Notes: generated by a model not told the origin, from the sequence alone. A DNA stretch of 64,000 nt from Plasmodium malariae (GCF_900090045.1 NC_041783.1:1870001-1934000), one strand, 5' to 3'. Counted from the first letter of the stretch, positions 1 through 12,728 are shown. Made by a program: numbers and translations.

Positions 1-547
1 TTTTAAAATGCATTTATCATAAACACCTTATGAAAAAAGAATTCTGCGATTAAAATTAGGAATATAACACATTCATAAAATAAAATTTATTGTTTTTAAT
101 ATGCATTTTATGTGTTTCATCTGTTTCATGTGTTCTTCAGGATTTTGCATGTTTTATATATATATTATTATTTATTTTTTAATAAATCTATAAATTTATT
201 CAAGGTAAAAATGTATCAGATTTCTATGTTTTAAAAATTTATTATTATGTAACAATTTTTTTATGTAATAAAAAAAAAAAAAAAAAAAAAAAACCTAGAA
301 TGAACAATATTTTTTAGAGCTTACTAAAAAGGGAGGGGTAATGCAAAAAAAAAAAATAAAATACATAATACACATATTTTTTTATACATGAACAAAAATA
401 TTTATGATAAATTACTTTTAGTTTTAAACTAATTTCACAATTTTTGTAGATGTAAATAAAATTTACATTTTTATGATTTATAAATTTTAAAATAACAATG
501 TAGTAGGTGTTAAATATCAAAAAAAATAAAGGAACAAAAAAAAAAAA

Positions 548-578
<31 letters not shown>

Positions 579-2836
579 CAAAAACTTACATTTATGTATT
601 TTAATATATTCATAATGCATATATATAGGATTAGTTCAATAAATAAACAGAAATATAAAAACGAACACATTTACAACTTTTATAAACATGCATGCAGGTC
701 TCTCCACCTATTCATTGTTTTTAATAGCATTAAAAAAAAAAAATTGAACCGTATTTTATTTTTTTCTGTGCTTTGAAAATTTAAAAATGTTAACGAAATG
801 ATCTAAAAAAAAAAAAGGTACTAGTATCCGAACTGTTTTCACTTGCATATATACATAACATATATATATTATATATACATTTATATTTTTTTTTTTTAAA
901 AGAAAAAATGTATTGCATTATTATTATTATTATTAATATTAATTTTACCATTTTTAGAAAAATCTTGTTCAACTTATTGCAAAAATTATAAAAATATTGA
1001 AAATATGTATAATATAGCACATATATATATTTGTATATATAAATTAAGAAAGTTCTTTTTATTCCATTTGAACAAAGATTTAATATATCATTATTATATC
1101 TGTTCATATCTGAATTTTTTTATTTTTTCCATGTATGCCTATATACATGCTTATTTTGTAAGTGTATAAAAAGAAAAAAAAGAAAATATATAATAAATCT
1201 TCACAGAGTTTAACTCCCCTTTTTTAAGAAAAAATTATGAACAGTTAAGGACAGATTTGTGCAAAAATTCTTGAGCTTTCTTCTTCAGAAAAAGTAGGAA
1301 TAATTCATGAGAAAGTACGAAATGCAAGAGTGAGAAATATGAAAACGTGAAAAGCATAATATTTTAAATTATCAACAGAAAAATAGCATTTTTAAATTTT
1401 GGCTTATGAAATATTTCATGAATAATAAATATTTATGTATACATATATGTATACACACATATATATATATATATAATGTATATACATATTTATACATTGT
1501 ACATAAATTGTGTTTTTCATTTTTTTTTATTTTATATAGCCAAATAGGGGAATAAAAAAAACAAAAATAATATAATATAAATGAATGTAAAAAAATCTAT
1601 TTTTAAGAAGTAGAAGGATATTATTGTGCATGTTCTTGGATATTATACATTTGCACAGTTTATTGTATATATATGAATGATGAAATTTATAGTATGTAAA
1701 GAATATACATAGATATATACCATAATACTTCATTAAAATAGGAATAATATTCATTTCTTGTTTTTTTCATATATTTAAAAAAAGGGAAAAAATGATAGGG
1801 ATAATACCACATATAACACAAAAATAACAACATAATATATGGTGTACAGCTATATAAATTTAATATTTCATAGAATTGCATATGCATTAAAAATTTTCTA
1901 GTTTTATTTTCCTACAAATTTTTTTAAATAATATGAATTGTTAAGGTTACTTATATTACTTTAATGTAATTATTTTCTGAACATGTTAGAAAAATACTAT
2001 TTTTGCTTAAAAAAAAAAAATATATATATATCCTGTTTTACTATTAGTAATTTTAATAATTTTCAAAGGACTCATTAAATTAAAAAAATTGCGACTTACC
2101 AATTAGGTATACGTTAATATTAAAAATATGGTTATATTTGCAAGGTTTTATTTCTTGTAACTTTTTTTGATATTTCAAATTCTTAATTTGAAATGTAAAA
2201 ATAAATGCATAAAAATAAGGAAAAAATAAACAAAAAATATACTCTTATTAATGTATATAATATAGGATATACGTAAAAGAAACAATGTAATTATCCTTTT
2301 TTTTCCAAATACCTTTTTAACCTTTTCTTTATATTATAACTGTATTTTTATTTTATTTTTTTATTTATATAAGAATTATTTATTTGTTTAATATAATGAT
2401 TAAAAGATGATTAGTATTACCAAATGAGCATAATAAAAAAAGATCAAACAGCATGTTTCGCAGATGACTGTTACTATCTACTAAAAAAGGATAAAACAGA
2501 TAAGTTTTGTACATGCACATTTATATATTAATATATTTATATGTATATTAATGTATATATGTATGTATGCATGTGTAAACACATTTTAGTCTTAATGTAG
2601 AAGAATATGTATACATCTTGGGTAACTTGGAAAAAAAAATTTTTTTATTAGCAAGAGAAAATATGCTTTATAAAAAATTAAATAAAATGAAAAATTTGTA
2701 AAGGTGAAAATAGATATTTCGTTATTATGCGCTGCATATGTGTATATGTTAAATGCAACTAACGGTATGAACATATAGTGCTACTTTAACTGTTCTTATT
2801 AGTGAATACAAAAAGGATTACAGTAAGAGATCGTGT
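1..2836. other. Gene-free AT-rich flank
   Basis: I see no exon with coding character on either strand. The open frames here are short and made of Phe/Tyr/Ile/Lys, as expected from random AT-rich DNA. A run of about 23 A lies near 270-292. It probably holds the 3' region of the PCH2 gene and the flank of a gene outside the window. Confidence 0.6.
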
Positions 2837-3208
2837 TTACATTTTTTGTTCTAGTAGCTTATTTTTATTTGTAACTTCTTTCTGAATGGCCATTTGAAGT
2901 GCTACTAAAAAATCTTGGAGAGAAATGAAGGCGTTTTGTTGATTATTAATTGTCGAATTATAAAAGCGTAGGGTCTGAAAAAAAATTTCACCATATAAAT
3001 TATAACAAAAAAAAAAAAAAAAAATTATAATAATAAATCAAATAAAGTAAAAAATAAAATAATATAACATAGCGTATTCAGTGTAAGTCTAGCTCATCAA
3101 TTTAGTAACTCATATACGTATGTGCTTTAGGAAGATATTCTTCTATAATTGCAAATATTGCTTTAAAAACAGGCAGGTAACTAATATGTATTCATAAATA
3201 TACGTGTT

Positions 3209-3271
<63 letters not shown>

Positions 3272-6045
3272 TTGTATTTATAAGTGCATATTTTTTATTA
3301 CGGCTTGACAAAAATAGGCATACGCTTGAAAAGGTATTCTTCTTAAACATCGCCCACTAAAGCCTTTACTCATCTTAGAACATTTCACTAATTCATATCC
3401 GTAACTAATAAGAATATGAAAAGGAAATAAGCACGATTCATTGATTTACAGTTAAAAAATAATTTATTATTTATTATTTTTATTTATTATTTTTATTTAT
3501 TATTTTATTTTTATTTATTTATTTATTTATTTTATTTATTTTTTTTTTTTTTGTTACAATTTAAGTATTACTTGTATTCGTCCTTTGCTTTATCCTTTTC
3601 ATTCTACAAAATAAAATGAAAAAGTTGAATATATGGGGAAGTGAAATGGGTGCGTAGCGGCGTAGTAAAAACGAATAATAAAAATTAGCTTGCAAAGGAG
3701 TTATCAAAGGAGTAGGTCAAACGTGTTAGAAATATGCGGATGTAAAACGAATCAAGAGAGACTAATGTAGGAGCTAGTAAAATGCCTACTTTCAGCAACT
3801 TTTGAATTCTTTGATAACTCGGTATTTTCGATGAAAAGCAAACTATTCCTTTCTCTATCTGTATAAATGTAAACCGATAGATACATGAATGAGAATAACG
3901 AAAAAAAAATAAAAAAAATATAAATAAATTGAATAAAATTTTATTAATAAAAGAATTAATGAAATAAAGAACTAAAGAATTAAAGAATAAACGAATCAAA
4001 GAATGAGCGAATTGAAGAACGAGCGAATGCAAAGATGAAAATACATTTGTACATATCATAACAACTAACAGATATTATATTTGCAAAATGTTACTAATTC
4101 GCCTATGCAGTCCTTGTATATTTCATATCTGCATTCTTCATTGGGTAATCCTATGAACTGTTTGAGGTCTACTCGATCAATGAAAGCATCATCAATCATT
4201 TCTTCAAGAATAACGTATGTATGGGCATATGAGTACATGTGGGTATAAGTGCATATATACATTTATGCGCGCCCAAAAGACTCCATTTCATCAATTGGCC
4301 ATTAAACCCACTTACCAGATATATTAGACGTCGTCAACAACAAGGTGTTATGGTAATACTTTAAAGAGTCTATTTGAGTTAACAAGGTATTAACAACTCT
4401 TATACTATCTGATGGCTCTGTGCTTCCCATAGATCTTTTCCTATCTGCGGACAAACTCTCTACTTCGTCTATTAGTAAACATATAAAAATATCATTTTCT
4501 TCATAATCGTTGATTATTTTTTTAATCTTATTAAACAATTTTAACACTTGCTTTCCCGATTCACTGAACCATTTTGAAAATAGCGTATGCGCGTTCAACT
4601 CGATCAAAATGCCTTCGAAAGAAAAAAAAAAAAAAAAAAAAAGTACCCAAATGGAAGAAGTGCAAGAAATGCATAAATAGATAAAATGGATAAACACAAA
4701 TATTGTGTAAATACAAATATTGCATAAGTGCAATAACTGCGTAAATGAAAAAATTGTAAAACTTGCAAAAATTGCGAAAATTGCAAAACTCGCAAAAACT
4801 TAGTTTATCCCTGTTCATGCATCCTTATGACTTATCACGGCACACAGGAAAACACAGTTGTGCGGCAGATCGGCCCTTTCGAATTTAACCTGTGGTATAT
4901 ATGTTAGAAAGTCGAATACAAATTTTATTAGCTAACGCTTTGCATAAGGACGTTTTGCCAGTTCCTGGTGGGCCATATAGCAATACAAGATGATTATAAT
5001 TTATTAAATTAGAATCAATTTTTTTGGTAGCAAACAACATTAATGCAGATACATATTCTAATAAATCTCTTTTAATATTTTCTTCATAATATAAAGTATC
5101 CCATAATTTATGGAAACGTAAATGTGGTAATATATATTGAGAATATATAGGTATGTCTTTTTTTTCTTCTTCTTCATTTTCACTTGTTTCGTTAAATTGT
5201 TCTTCTATAAAATCATCATTTTTGTAATAGGTTACTACATTTACTATACAACAAAAATTTGGCAATATGATTGGATCTTCTTCCATTGAAGATATAGATT
5301 TTTCCCCTATCACAGGTACAGTAAATAATATATTAGGTGATTTCATTTTCTCTTTATTTTTTATTTCGTTATATGTAGGAGAGCAGTAAACGACATTTTG
5401 TGGGACAGCTATAGAACTAACTAGAGAGCTAGTACTAGGTCTATTTGAAAGATTTTCTTTTTTTTTTGTTAAGGGTAAATTGGTATCATTATTTGAACTG
5501 TAATAAGTCAACGGATCTGGTAATAAATTAATTTCATGTTCATAATTTTTGTAATTCACTCGATCTGGTAATAAAGCAATTTCATGTTCATAATTATTGT
5601 AATTTGCTTGATCTGGCATTAAATTATTCGCATTGTCATAATTATCGCAATTTCTCCAACTTGGTATTAAATTATTTGTTTCGTTTTCCTTTTTTGTACA
5701 ATTTAATTTATCATTTATATTTAGATTGTAATGTGAATTATTTACATCATATACTGAGTAATATGTACTGTATAATTCCCCATACATATCACTGTCATAA
5801 CTCCCATTGTATTCTTTTACTATTTTTATAGGTATAGCTGGCTCAATAACTATATAATCACAATATTTATTTAATAAGTCACATATTATTTTATTTGGAT
5901 CATGTCGACCTAACGTTATAGTTATTCCTAAGGAAAGTAGCCATTTATGTGCTGCAGTTTTTATCATTTCATGTGATACATCTTTTTCGTTCTTTAAACA
6001 AATTTCGCAGCATAATGGAATCCTTTTCTCTTCATTCAGATTCAT
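2837..6045 (-). CDS. PCH2: PCH2/TRIP13-type AAA+ ATPase, seven exons
   Basis: Hand-built exons: 4890-6045, 4316-4612, 4070-4201, 3790-3842, 3572-3603, 3302-3404 and 2837-2974. All join in phase and give 636 codons plus stop, against about 430 residues in animal TRIP13; the excess is a low-complexity N-terminal insert. Seen: Walker A GPPGTGKT closing exon 1, the [10 protein letters not shown] and LLIDEVESL (Walker B) blocks, [24 protein letters not shown] across the exon 2/3 junction, then [12 protein letters not shown]. Further on come a [12 protein letters not shown] block matching the family's GLSGR sensor-2 region and a C-terminal FLVALQMAI helix. Family knowledge: these ATPases remodel HORMA-domain proteins (Hop1/HORMAD, Mad2) in meiotic prophase and the spindle checkpoint. 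The 53-nt and 32-nt exons are inferred only from splice signals, phase and alignment to the family. The rest is firm. Confidence 0.88.
3222..3262. repeat. (TA)n microsatellite in PCH2 intron 6
   Basis: About 20 TA dinucleotides lie in the last intron of the PCH2 gene, between exons 3302-3404 and 2837-2974. Confidence 0.9.
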
Positions 6046-6327
6046 TTTTGCGTTAAAAGGGGAATTTAAAGTAAATCATTATAACTATTTGTGAATAGTA
6101 TGACAATACAAGTCTGATACTTCAAGTATGATACTTCAAATGTGATACTTCAAATGTGATATTGCAGGTTAGATATTGCAAATTTGACTTTCTTCAGTAT
6201 TGTTATGTCCACTTTTATGCTCTACAGTTTTATGTCGTTTCTGGTACTTTTCTTTCTTTCTTTCTTTTTTTTTTTTTTTTTTTCTTTAATTAGATTATTA
6301 TTGATAAATATATATACACTACATCAC

Positions 6328-6359
<32 letters not shown>

Positions 6360-6531
6360 GTCTATTTATACGATTTTATTTACACATTTCGTGTATTATT
6401 AAAAAGATTCTGTGTATTTACGTATATCACCTAGGGCAAACAATAAAATAAATTTTATTCAGCTTATTTCATTTTATTTTACTAATATTGAGGAATATCT
6501 TTATTTTTTTTTTTGTTATTTTATTTTTCTC

Positions 6532-6879
6532 TTATTCCACTTCTTCTTCTTCTTCTTCTTCTTCCATTACAGGATAAAATATAATTAAAAGGCAGAATTT
6601 ATTCGTAAAGTATTGGCAACTTACGGACAATTCGTTTCTTACTAAATTCCACGAACGGTGTATTTTATTTGCACCGTTTGGTATCCGTACATACGTACAT
6701 ACATACGTACGTACGTACACACATACATACATACATATGTACAGAATAAAAAAAAAAAAAAAATGTACATATTTTGGCAAATTCAAGATTTCCTCAAAAA
6801 TCACATATTTTACAAGCAACATAATTGAAGCAAGAGTTAAATGAGAAAGAATATACACAATTTTTTCATTTATTGTCAA
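6532..6879 (-). other. Possible small membrane-protein exon
   Basis: The first 37 codons from 6879 read as a short N-terminus plus a hydrophobic helix (ILSHLTLASIMLLVKYVIF), followed by a GTACAT that could be a splice donor. After that the frame crosses a poly-T tract and a GTAC-rich simple repeat, then ends in a Glu run. I found no acceptor that continues the frame sensibly. I do not recognise a family. It could be chance. Confidence 0.2.
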
Positions 6880-7519
6880 TAATTATAAAGAGCAAAAAAT
6901 TCTGCTAAGTTTTAATAATTAAAAAAAAAAAAAATAGCTTACCATAAAATATGAAAATAAGCTAAAAAGAAACATTAATATTTACGTGTGCAATTTTACA
7001 CCTCAATACGAGAATGAGCATAAATGATGTTAAGTCATTTTAAGTCTTAATTTGCACAATGTATGACTTAGTGAAAAAATGCATAACTGTGAATATCGTT
7101 GACATTGCGGTGAAGATATGTAGATTATGTTTCGTTGTGTTACCTTCTTCTTACTTTTTATTCTGTTCTTTTACAAAAAAAAAAAATTGAAGTTCGCTCT
7201 TGTAGAACGAGGATAATTTTGTCTTTTAATATTTATTTTTAAAAGTTCATTTTTAAATGGTCATCTTTAATTTTGAATAAATCTGAACGTTAAGAATTTT
7301 TTTTATTTTAAATATAGGACATGATGTCTTAATTTAAATTAAGGTGTTATATAATTTGTGTCATCATACAAATGGTTATAAAAAAAGAGGGAACAATTTG
7401 AAATTGGATACCCCCCCCAATAGTTTGATATTTGTTATATTAAAACTTTAACAATATATTTACATACGCATATTTTTTCTATTTCCTGAAATTGCGTCGG
7501 AGGAATGCACAAAACGGAC

Positions 7520-7663
7520 ATAAACACATACGCACATAATCACATACGCACATAAACACATACGCACATAAACACATACGCACATAAACACATATGCACA
7601 TAAACACATACGCACATAAACACATACGCACATAAACACATACGCACATAAACACATACGTAC
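7520..7663. repeat. 16-bp tandem array (CACATACGCACATAAA)
   Basis: About nine head-to-tail copies with rare substitutions (TAAT for TAAA, TATG for TACG). Because 16 is not a multiple of three, the minus strand stays open in rotating frames, giving spurious Cys/Val/Tyr proteins. It lies in intergenic DNA. Confidence 0.92.
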
Positions 7664-7850
7664 ATATTTGTATATATTGCCTGTTCCTCCAAATAAAATA
7701 AAACAAAATAAAAAATAACATATACTATGAAGTTAGTCGAAAATGTCTGCTCTCAAGTACTATAAAAAAAGTTATGAACGAGGAATATTTTTTTATGAAC
7801 AGATATACTTTTTTTGTAAAGGAAATATAATACAGCTTCTTCCTCATTCC

Positions 7851-8045
7851 CTATTTCTCATTCCTCATTCCTCATTCCCTATTTCTCATTCCTCATTCCT
7901 CATTCCCTATTTCTCATTCCTCATTCCTCATTCATCATTCATCATTCCTTATTCCTTATTCATCATTCCTTATTCATCATTCCTCATTCCTCATTCCTCA
8001 TTCATCATTCCTCATTCCTTATTCATCATTCCTTATTCATTCTTT
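7851..8045. repeat. CATTCCT-type pyrimidine-rich repeat
   Basis: Irregular tandem copies of a 7-bp motif (TCATTCC, TTATTCC, TCATTCA) occasionally interrupted by CCTATTTC, in intergenic DNA. The strand is almost purely pyrimidine apart from the A positions. Confidence 0.85.
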
Positions 8046-9034
8046 CTAATTTTTCCCTATTTTCCTTTTTTTTAAAATAAAATTTAAGGGCCTTTTGTGC
8101 AAAATGAGGTGAAGGCAATTTTATATCGTTGAGGCATAATGAGAATTTGATTTTACTATTTAGCAAAGTACCTTGTTTATTTTATTTTATTTTATTTAAT
8201 TATTTTATTTTTATATTTTTATTATATATTTTTAATTTATTCTTTTATTTTATTCTTTTATTTTATTTTTGTATTTCATTTTTGTATTTCATTTTTGTAT
8301 TTCATTTTATTATTTCATTTTATTATTTTATTTTATTTTATTTTATTTTTTTATATTTTTTTACAGTTGCCAAAAGGATAACAGATAAATAAGGAAAAAC
8401 AGCTTTTCTCACAATGATATTATACTGATCAATCTGGTTCATTTTTTTTTTTTTTTTTTGAGCTTTACTTTTATATAACCTAGTTCTGATTTATCTTTTC
8501 TTTACAACAATTTTGCTCTTGTCAAAAAATGAAAAAACAAAAAAATAGAACAAATCAGAAATAACACACATTTTTTGCAGTTCGATATAATCATTTTTTT
8601 TTTTTTTTTTTTTTCCTTTAAGAGTCTTTTAAAAGTTTGTGTACTAATTTAAAAATAGGTTAGTTATAATTAAATATTTGCAAAATTATTTTTTACCCGA
8701 ACATAGTATGAGCCATGCAAGGAATATCTTGCGCGTACATAAAACTCAAAAATAAAAGACAGGATAAAAAAAAAAAAAAATATATAAAAAATAAAAATAT
8801 AACAAAAAAGACTGACGGTTAAGCAATCAAGCGATCATGATTAAATGAATGAAAATTTACTTTTCAGCAAAAGTGCTCTCGATGGTAATTTAAAAATTAA
8901 ACGTGCAGGTTCAAAGAAAAACGCAGAAATAAATTATATATTTAAAAAGAAAATAAGAAAGAAAGAATCGCATTTGAAAAAAAAAAAAAAGAAAAAAAAA
9001 GAGTACATAAATTGGAGAAAAGAGCAAATAAGAA

Positions 9035-11476
9035 ATGAAAATTTTGAAAGATTCTATGAAACCATTTGGTATTGATTTACTTGCATCCGATTTTTATTCT
9101 TATGATTTAGACAAAGATTTAAAAACATGTCCACAAAAGATGCAGAGGGAGATTTATGCATTAAATAATAATATTGAAAGACAAATGGAGCAGTATATCG
9201 ACTGTATTGAAACAGACAAGAAAAAGGTATTGCAATACGATGATGATCTGAAGAAAAGTGATAAAAATCTTTCACATGAAGAAAATAGAAGCGAAGATAA
9301 TGAAATGTTTTCATCAAGAAATACAAGTAAAAGTTTCGATCTAAATCAAAACAATTTAGAAAAAGAGTATTTACCAAAAGACTCGGATAATTTTCAAAGC
9401 TTTGATTTAAGTGAATACGATAATCACGACATGAATTATGAGGAAGCAGGAGAACATTTTGAAGATTATAAAATAAATATAAAAACTGAATCACAGCTAT
9501 CTGTTTATGAAGAAAGCTTTAATCATAATGTAGAATTATGCGAGAACACAGATGAGGAAAATAGTAAACTATGTAATTTTTATGACAGCAAGTGCGTGAA
9601 ATATAAAGATTTAGAAGAAGTAGAAGTAGAAGAAGTAAAAGAAGTAAAAGAAGTAGAAGAAGTGGAAGAAGCGGAAGAAGTGGAAGAAGTGGAAGAAGCG
9701 GAAGAAGTAGAAGAAGTGGAAGAAGTGGAAGAAGTGGAAGAAGCGGAAGAAGTAGAAGAAGTGGAAGAAGTGGAAGAAGTAGAAGAAGTGGAAGAAGTGG
9801 AAGAAGTGGAAGAAGCGGAAGAAGTAGAAGAAGTGGAGAAAACCATCCGCTCTTGTTCCTCCTTTATGGGAAGTGGCAATGAAAGTTTGATGAACAAAAT
9901 GGAAAAAAATTTTGAAGTGGAAAGTTCAAGTAGAAAAGAAACGTGGAAAGAGGGCAAGATAGAGGGACAAGATAAAAAGTGTAAAGTAAAAAGGAGGGAG
10001 AATGGCAAAAAAGCAGTAGTAGAAGTAATAGAGAGTGTGAATGGAAAAAATTTGGACAACGATAAAGAAATAGAAGAAGTTAAAGAAATCGAAGAAAGCA
10101 AAGAGGATGAAGAAGGAAGCAGTACTCATATTGTTAAAATGAACAGGTTTGTAAACAAATTTAATTTTACATTTAGAAACAAAATGTGCCCCATATCATG
10201 CAGTATTGAGAAAGGGGAAGGAGATAAAACAGAAATATACGAAAAAAAGGAATATGAACAGTTGGAAAAAAATACAAATTTTAATGTACATAAAAAAAGT
10301 TTAAGAGAAGAAGATAATGAACTAAATTTAAAAAATGGCAAGAAACAAATAATTAAAAGGGGAAAATGGTCTTCTAAAACCATTCCAGTCATGCTTAATA
10401 AGGGGATAGAAGATGAACACATCTTTACAGAGTACACACATAATGACTCACATGGCAGTGAGAAATTCGAAAAGAATTATGATTCATTTGATATATGTAG
10501 AAAAAAAGAATCAGTTTTTGGTTTATTTGCTTCAGAAAATAATGCAAGAAAAGGTGAGTCACAAGAAGAAGAGGGAGCAAACATATCCATTACAAGGGAC
10601 TGTAACACCAGTTCAAGTGAAAAAAGGAAAATTCTAGAATCACTCAAAGGTAGCGAACCTGACTACAGAAGCGGAAGTAGTAGAAGCGGAAGTAACAAAA
10701 GCGGAAGTAGTAGAAGCGGAAGTAACAAAAGCGGAAGTAGTAGAAGCGGAAGTAGTAGAAGCGGAAGTAGTAGAAGCGGAAGTAACAAAAGCGGAAGTAG
10801 CAAAAGCGGAAGTAGCAAAAGCGGAAGTAGCAGCAACGTTAACATTTATGAGAATCATTGTGACTCTTTTGTTAGGAGTAATTCCAAAAAAGTATCAAAC
10901 AGAAATGCAAATAAATTAAACAAGTTCGTATATGGTGAGAGCTGGACGGTATCAGCAACAAATGGAAGGATGAATTGTAATGTCTACCCAAAATATTCCA
11001 GCAGGAATGACAGAAAATATAGCTTTACCAAAAAAACACATAATAATAATCCTAAAAGTCGTATCGATTCGATATTAAGTAGAAAAAATTATTTAGAAAA
11101 TATGAATCGTTCAAACAATGAGACATCCAAAATTTTACCAATGCATCATAATACATATAATGAAAATTTATACGATCTGAACGATATAAATATGCCGAAA
11201 AAAGTAAATAGGAGAACAATAGGGATTCAAATAAATTTTACAAAAAAAAAATTAAATAAAAAGGTTAATACTGAAGAAGAGTCTCTCTCTATATATATTT
11301 CAAGTAATAGGAATAAAAAAGAAAAAATGCCTGAGTTTACATTGAAGCCAAAAATCAAGAAAACCAATTTTGATTTTGACGCACTTGTAGTGAAGGATGG
11401 TCATGTGTTTCCTCGAAAAAGAGATCTATTAAAGGACATATTTAGTGCGTACAGTTCATTTATAGAGAAACAATAA
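9035..11476 (+). CDS. Conserved-type Plasmodium protein of unknown function, acidic and Ser-rich repeats
   Basis: A single open frame of 813 codons from ATG at 9035; I recognise no family. The first about 190 residues are mixed and acidic. Residues about 195-267 are nearly pure Glu-Val/Glu-Ala tandem units (EEVEEVEEA type, DNA 9617-9835). Residues about 545-605 are tandem SGSSR/SGSNK units (10672-10836). The last about 100 residues (KMPEFTLKPKIKKTNFDFDALV onward, ending DIFSAYSSFIEKQ) look the most protein-like and may be the conserved part. No signal peptide or membrane segment is seen. A Lys-rich frame at 8845-9075 precedes and overlaps the start in another frame. It could be an upstream exon, a uORF, or the true N-terminus joined by an unrecognised intron or a sequencing indel, so the start is uncertain. 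Confidence 0.75.
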   Translation: MKILKDSMKPFGIDLLASDFYSYDLDKDLKTCPQKMQREIYALNNNIERQMEQYIDCIETDKKKVLQYDDDLKKSDKNLSHEENRSEDNEMFSSRNTSKSFDLNQNNLEKEYLPKDSDNFQSFDLSEYDNHDMNYEEAGEHFEDYKINIKTESQLSVYEESFNHNVELCENTDEENSKLCNFYDSKCVKYKDLEEVEVEEVKEVKEVEEVEEAEEVEEVEEAEEVEEVEEVEEVEEAEEVEEVEEVEEVEEVEEVEEVEEAEEVEEVEKTIRSCSSFMGSGNESLMNKMEKNFEVESSSRKETWKEGKIEGQDKKCKVKRRENGKKAVVEVIESVNGKNLDNDKEIEEVKEIEESKEDEEGSSTHIVKMNRFVNKFNFTFRNKMCPISCSIEKGEGDKTEIYEKKEYEQLEKNTNFNVHKKSLREEDNELNLKNGKKQIIKRGKWSSKTIPVMLNKGIEDEHIFTEYTHNDSHGSEKFEKNYDSFDICRKKESVFGLFASENNARKGESQEEEGANISITRDCNTSSSEKRKILESLKGSEPDYRSGSSRSGSNKSGSSRSGSNKSGSSRSGSSRSGSSRSGSNKSGSSKSGSSKSGSSSNVNIYENHCDSFVRSNSKKVSNRNANKLNKFVYGESWTVSATNGRMNCNVYPKYSSRNDRKYSFTKKTHNNNPKSRIDSILSRKNYLENMNRSNNETSKILPMHHNTYNENLYDLNDINMPKKVNRRTIGIQINFTKKKLNKKVNTEEESLSIYISSNRNKKEKMPEFTLKPKIKKTNFDFDALVVKDGHVFPRKRDLLKDIFSAYSSFIEKQ
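9617..9835 (+). repeat. Glu-Val/Glu-Ala coding minisatellite
   Basis: GAAGAAGTG/GAAGAAGCG 9-bp units, in frame inside the 9035 gene. The protein reads EEV with EEA interspersed roughly every third to sixth unit. Confidence 0.95.
10672..10836 (+). repeat. Ser-Gly-Ser coding minisatellite (SGSSR/SGSNK)
   Basis: 15-bp units AGCGGAAGTAGTAGA and AGCGGAAGTAACAAA alternate in frame within the 9035 gene. The opposite strand is open as well, so minus-strand frames here are shadows. Confidence 0.93.
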
Positions 11477-12190
11477 TAGTATAGTGTGATATTACCAAAT
11501 GAGAAAATTAGAAGTAAAAAAAAAAAAAAGAGGGAATAATTATAGGACAGCGAAAAAATAGAGACAGACAGCACTAAATTCACTCCCTTTATATATACCA
11601 TTTTGTATGCCATTTTTTGCTAGGCCTAAGACTGTATATTTTGTTTCCATTATTTTATTTGCCTCATTTTGCTGTAGTTTATTTTATTTTATCTTATATT
11701 TTTATCTTATATTTTTTTTTTTTTTTTTTTTTTTTTGCCCTTTTTGAGTTCCATTTTCCAGTTTAAGTATATTCCTCACATTAGCTTCACAGCTGTATTA
11801 TTAGTTATACATAAATAAGTGCGCAAGTATATATTTGCATATATATTAAGCTAGTATGTACATATGTATGTATTACCATGCATGTGCATATATTTCCGCA
11901 CTGCTCATTTGACACTCCGTGCGTTCACCCTTTTGAATTTTCCAAATTTTCTTTCTTAAATTATTAATTAAATCTTACTTTTAATTTACAAAATTTTAAG
12001 AATTCTTCTTTTGCTTTTGCTTTTTCTTTTGCTTTTGCCTTTGCCTTTGCTTTTACGCTTACTTTTGCTCGTACTTTTACTTTTACCTTTACTTTTTTTT
12101 TTGTTTTAAATATGCTACCTATGCTGAAAGGATTTACAACTACATAGTTTTTTCTTTTATTGCCCGTATCATATTGTTTATTGTAACAAG

Positions 12191-12223
<33 letters not shown>

Positions 12224-12728
12224 ACAAAATAAGTAAATGGTGAGGGAAAAAGACAAATAGACTAAACACTAAAAAAAAAAAAATAATAATAAAATAAAAA
12301 GAACTAAAACGTATGGACAATCATATAAATAGAACAAAAAGAAAAAGAAAATAAATCCTTTGAAGAAACACATATATTATAATGGTCCATACTGAAAAGC
12401 TACAAAAGAATTGTTTTACATATATAATACATACTCTATGAAAAAATGAATAAAATGTTTTTTCCTTATGGAAGATACAAAGGAGGCTAATATTAAAGTA
12501 ATAGCATTGGATATATGGTGTTATTTGTTTATTCAGATTTAAATTTGTGAATGACTCGGGGAAAGGTGGTTACGTAAAAACATGTTATCTGGTACGTGGT
12601 ACGTATTACGTGATACATGCACATATACATACAACTGAGCCACACTTCGAAGGAGGTACTATAAAAATATAGCGCGCATAACTGCCACTGTTTAAGACCC
12701 GTACACAAATAAGCAAATTAATCGGGAT
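11477..12728. other. Convergent intergenic region
   Basis: This lies between the 3' ends of two converging genes. It contains a T tract (11711-11736), a pyrimidine stretch of TTTTGC/CTTTGC motifs (12006-12110) and a long A tract (12191-12221). No coding exon is seen. Confidence 0.6.

Larger units (their letters stand above)
6046..9034. other. Intergenic region between PCH2 and the unknown + strand gene
   Basis: The interval between two diverging genes holds homopolymers (long T tract near 6265-6285, A tract near 6329-6355), a C8 run at 7411-7418 and two tandem arrays listed separately. A minus-strand open frame (6532-6879) starts with a plausible 37-residue hydrophobic segment but degenerates into poly-Phe and a TACG repeat. 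A plus-strand frame at 8845-9075 (Lys-rich) overlaps the start of the next gene in another frame. Neither is convincing alone. Confidence 0.6.

Noticed and set aside
3685..4059. 124-codon minus-strand frame as a separate gene
   Set aside because: Only its internal [15 protein letters not shown] part is used, as a PCH2 exon; the rest is intron.
7520..7663. CRISPR-like direct repeats
   Set aside because: Units are contiguous with no unique spacers, in a eukaryotic genome; the same applies to all other arrays in the window.
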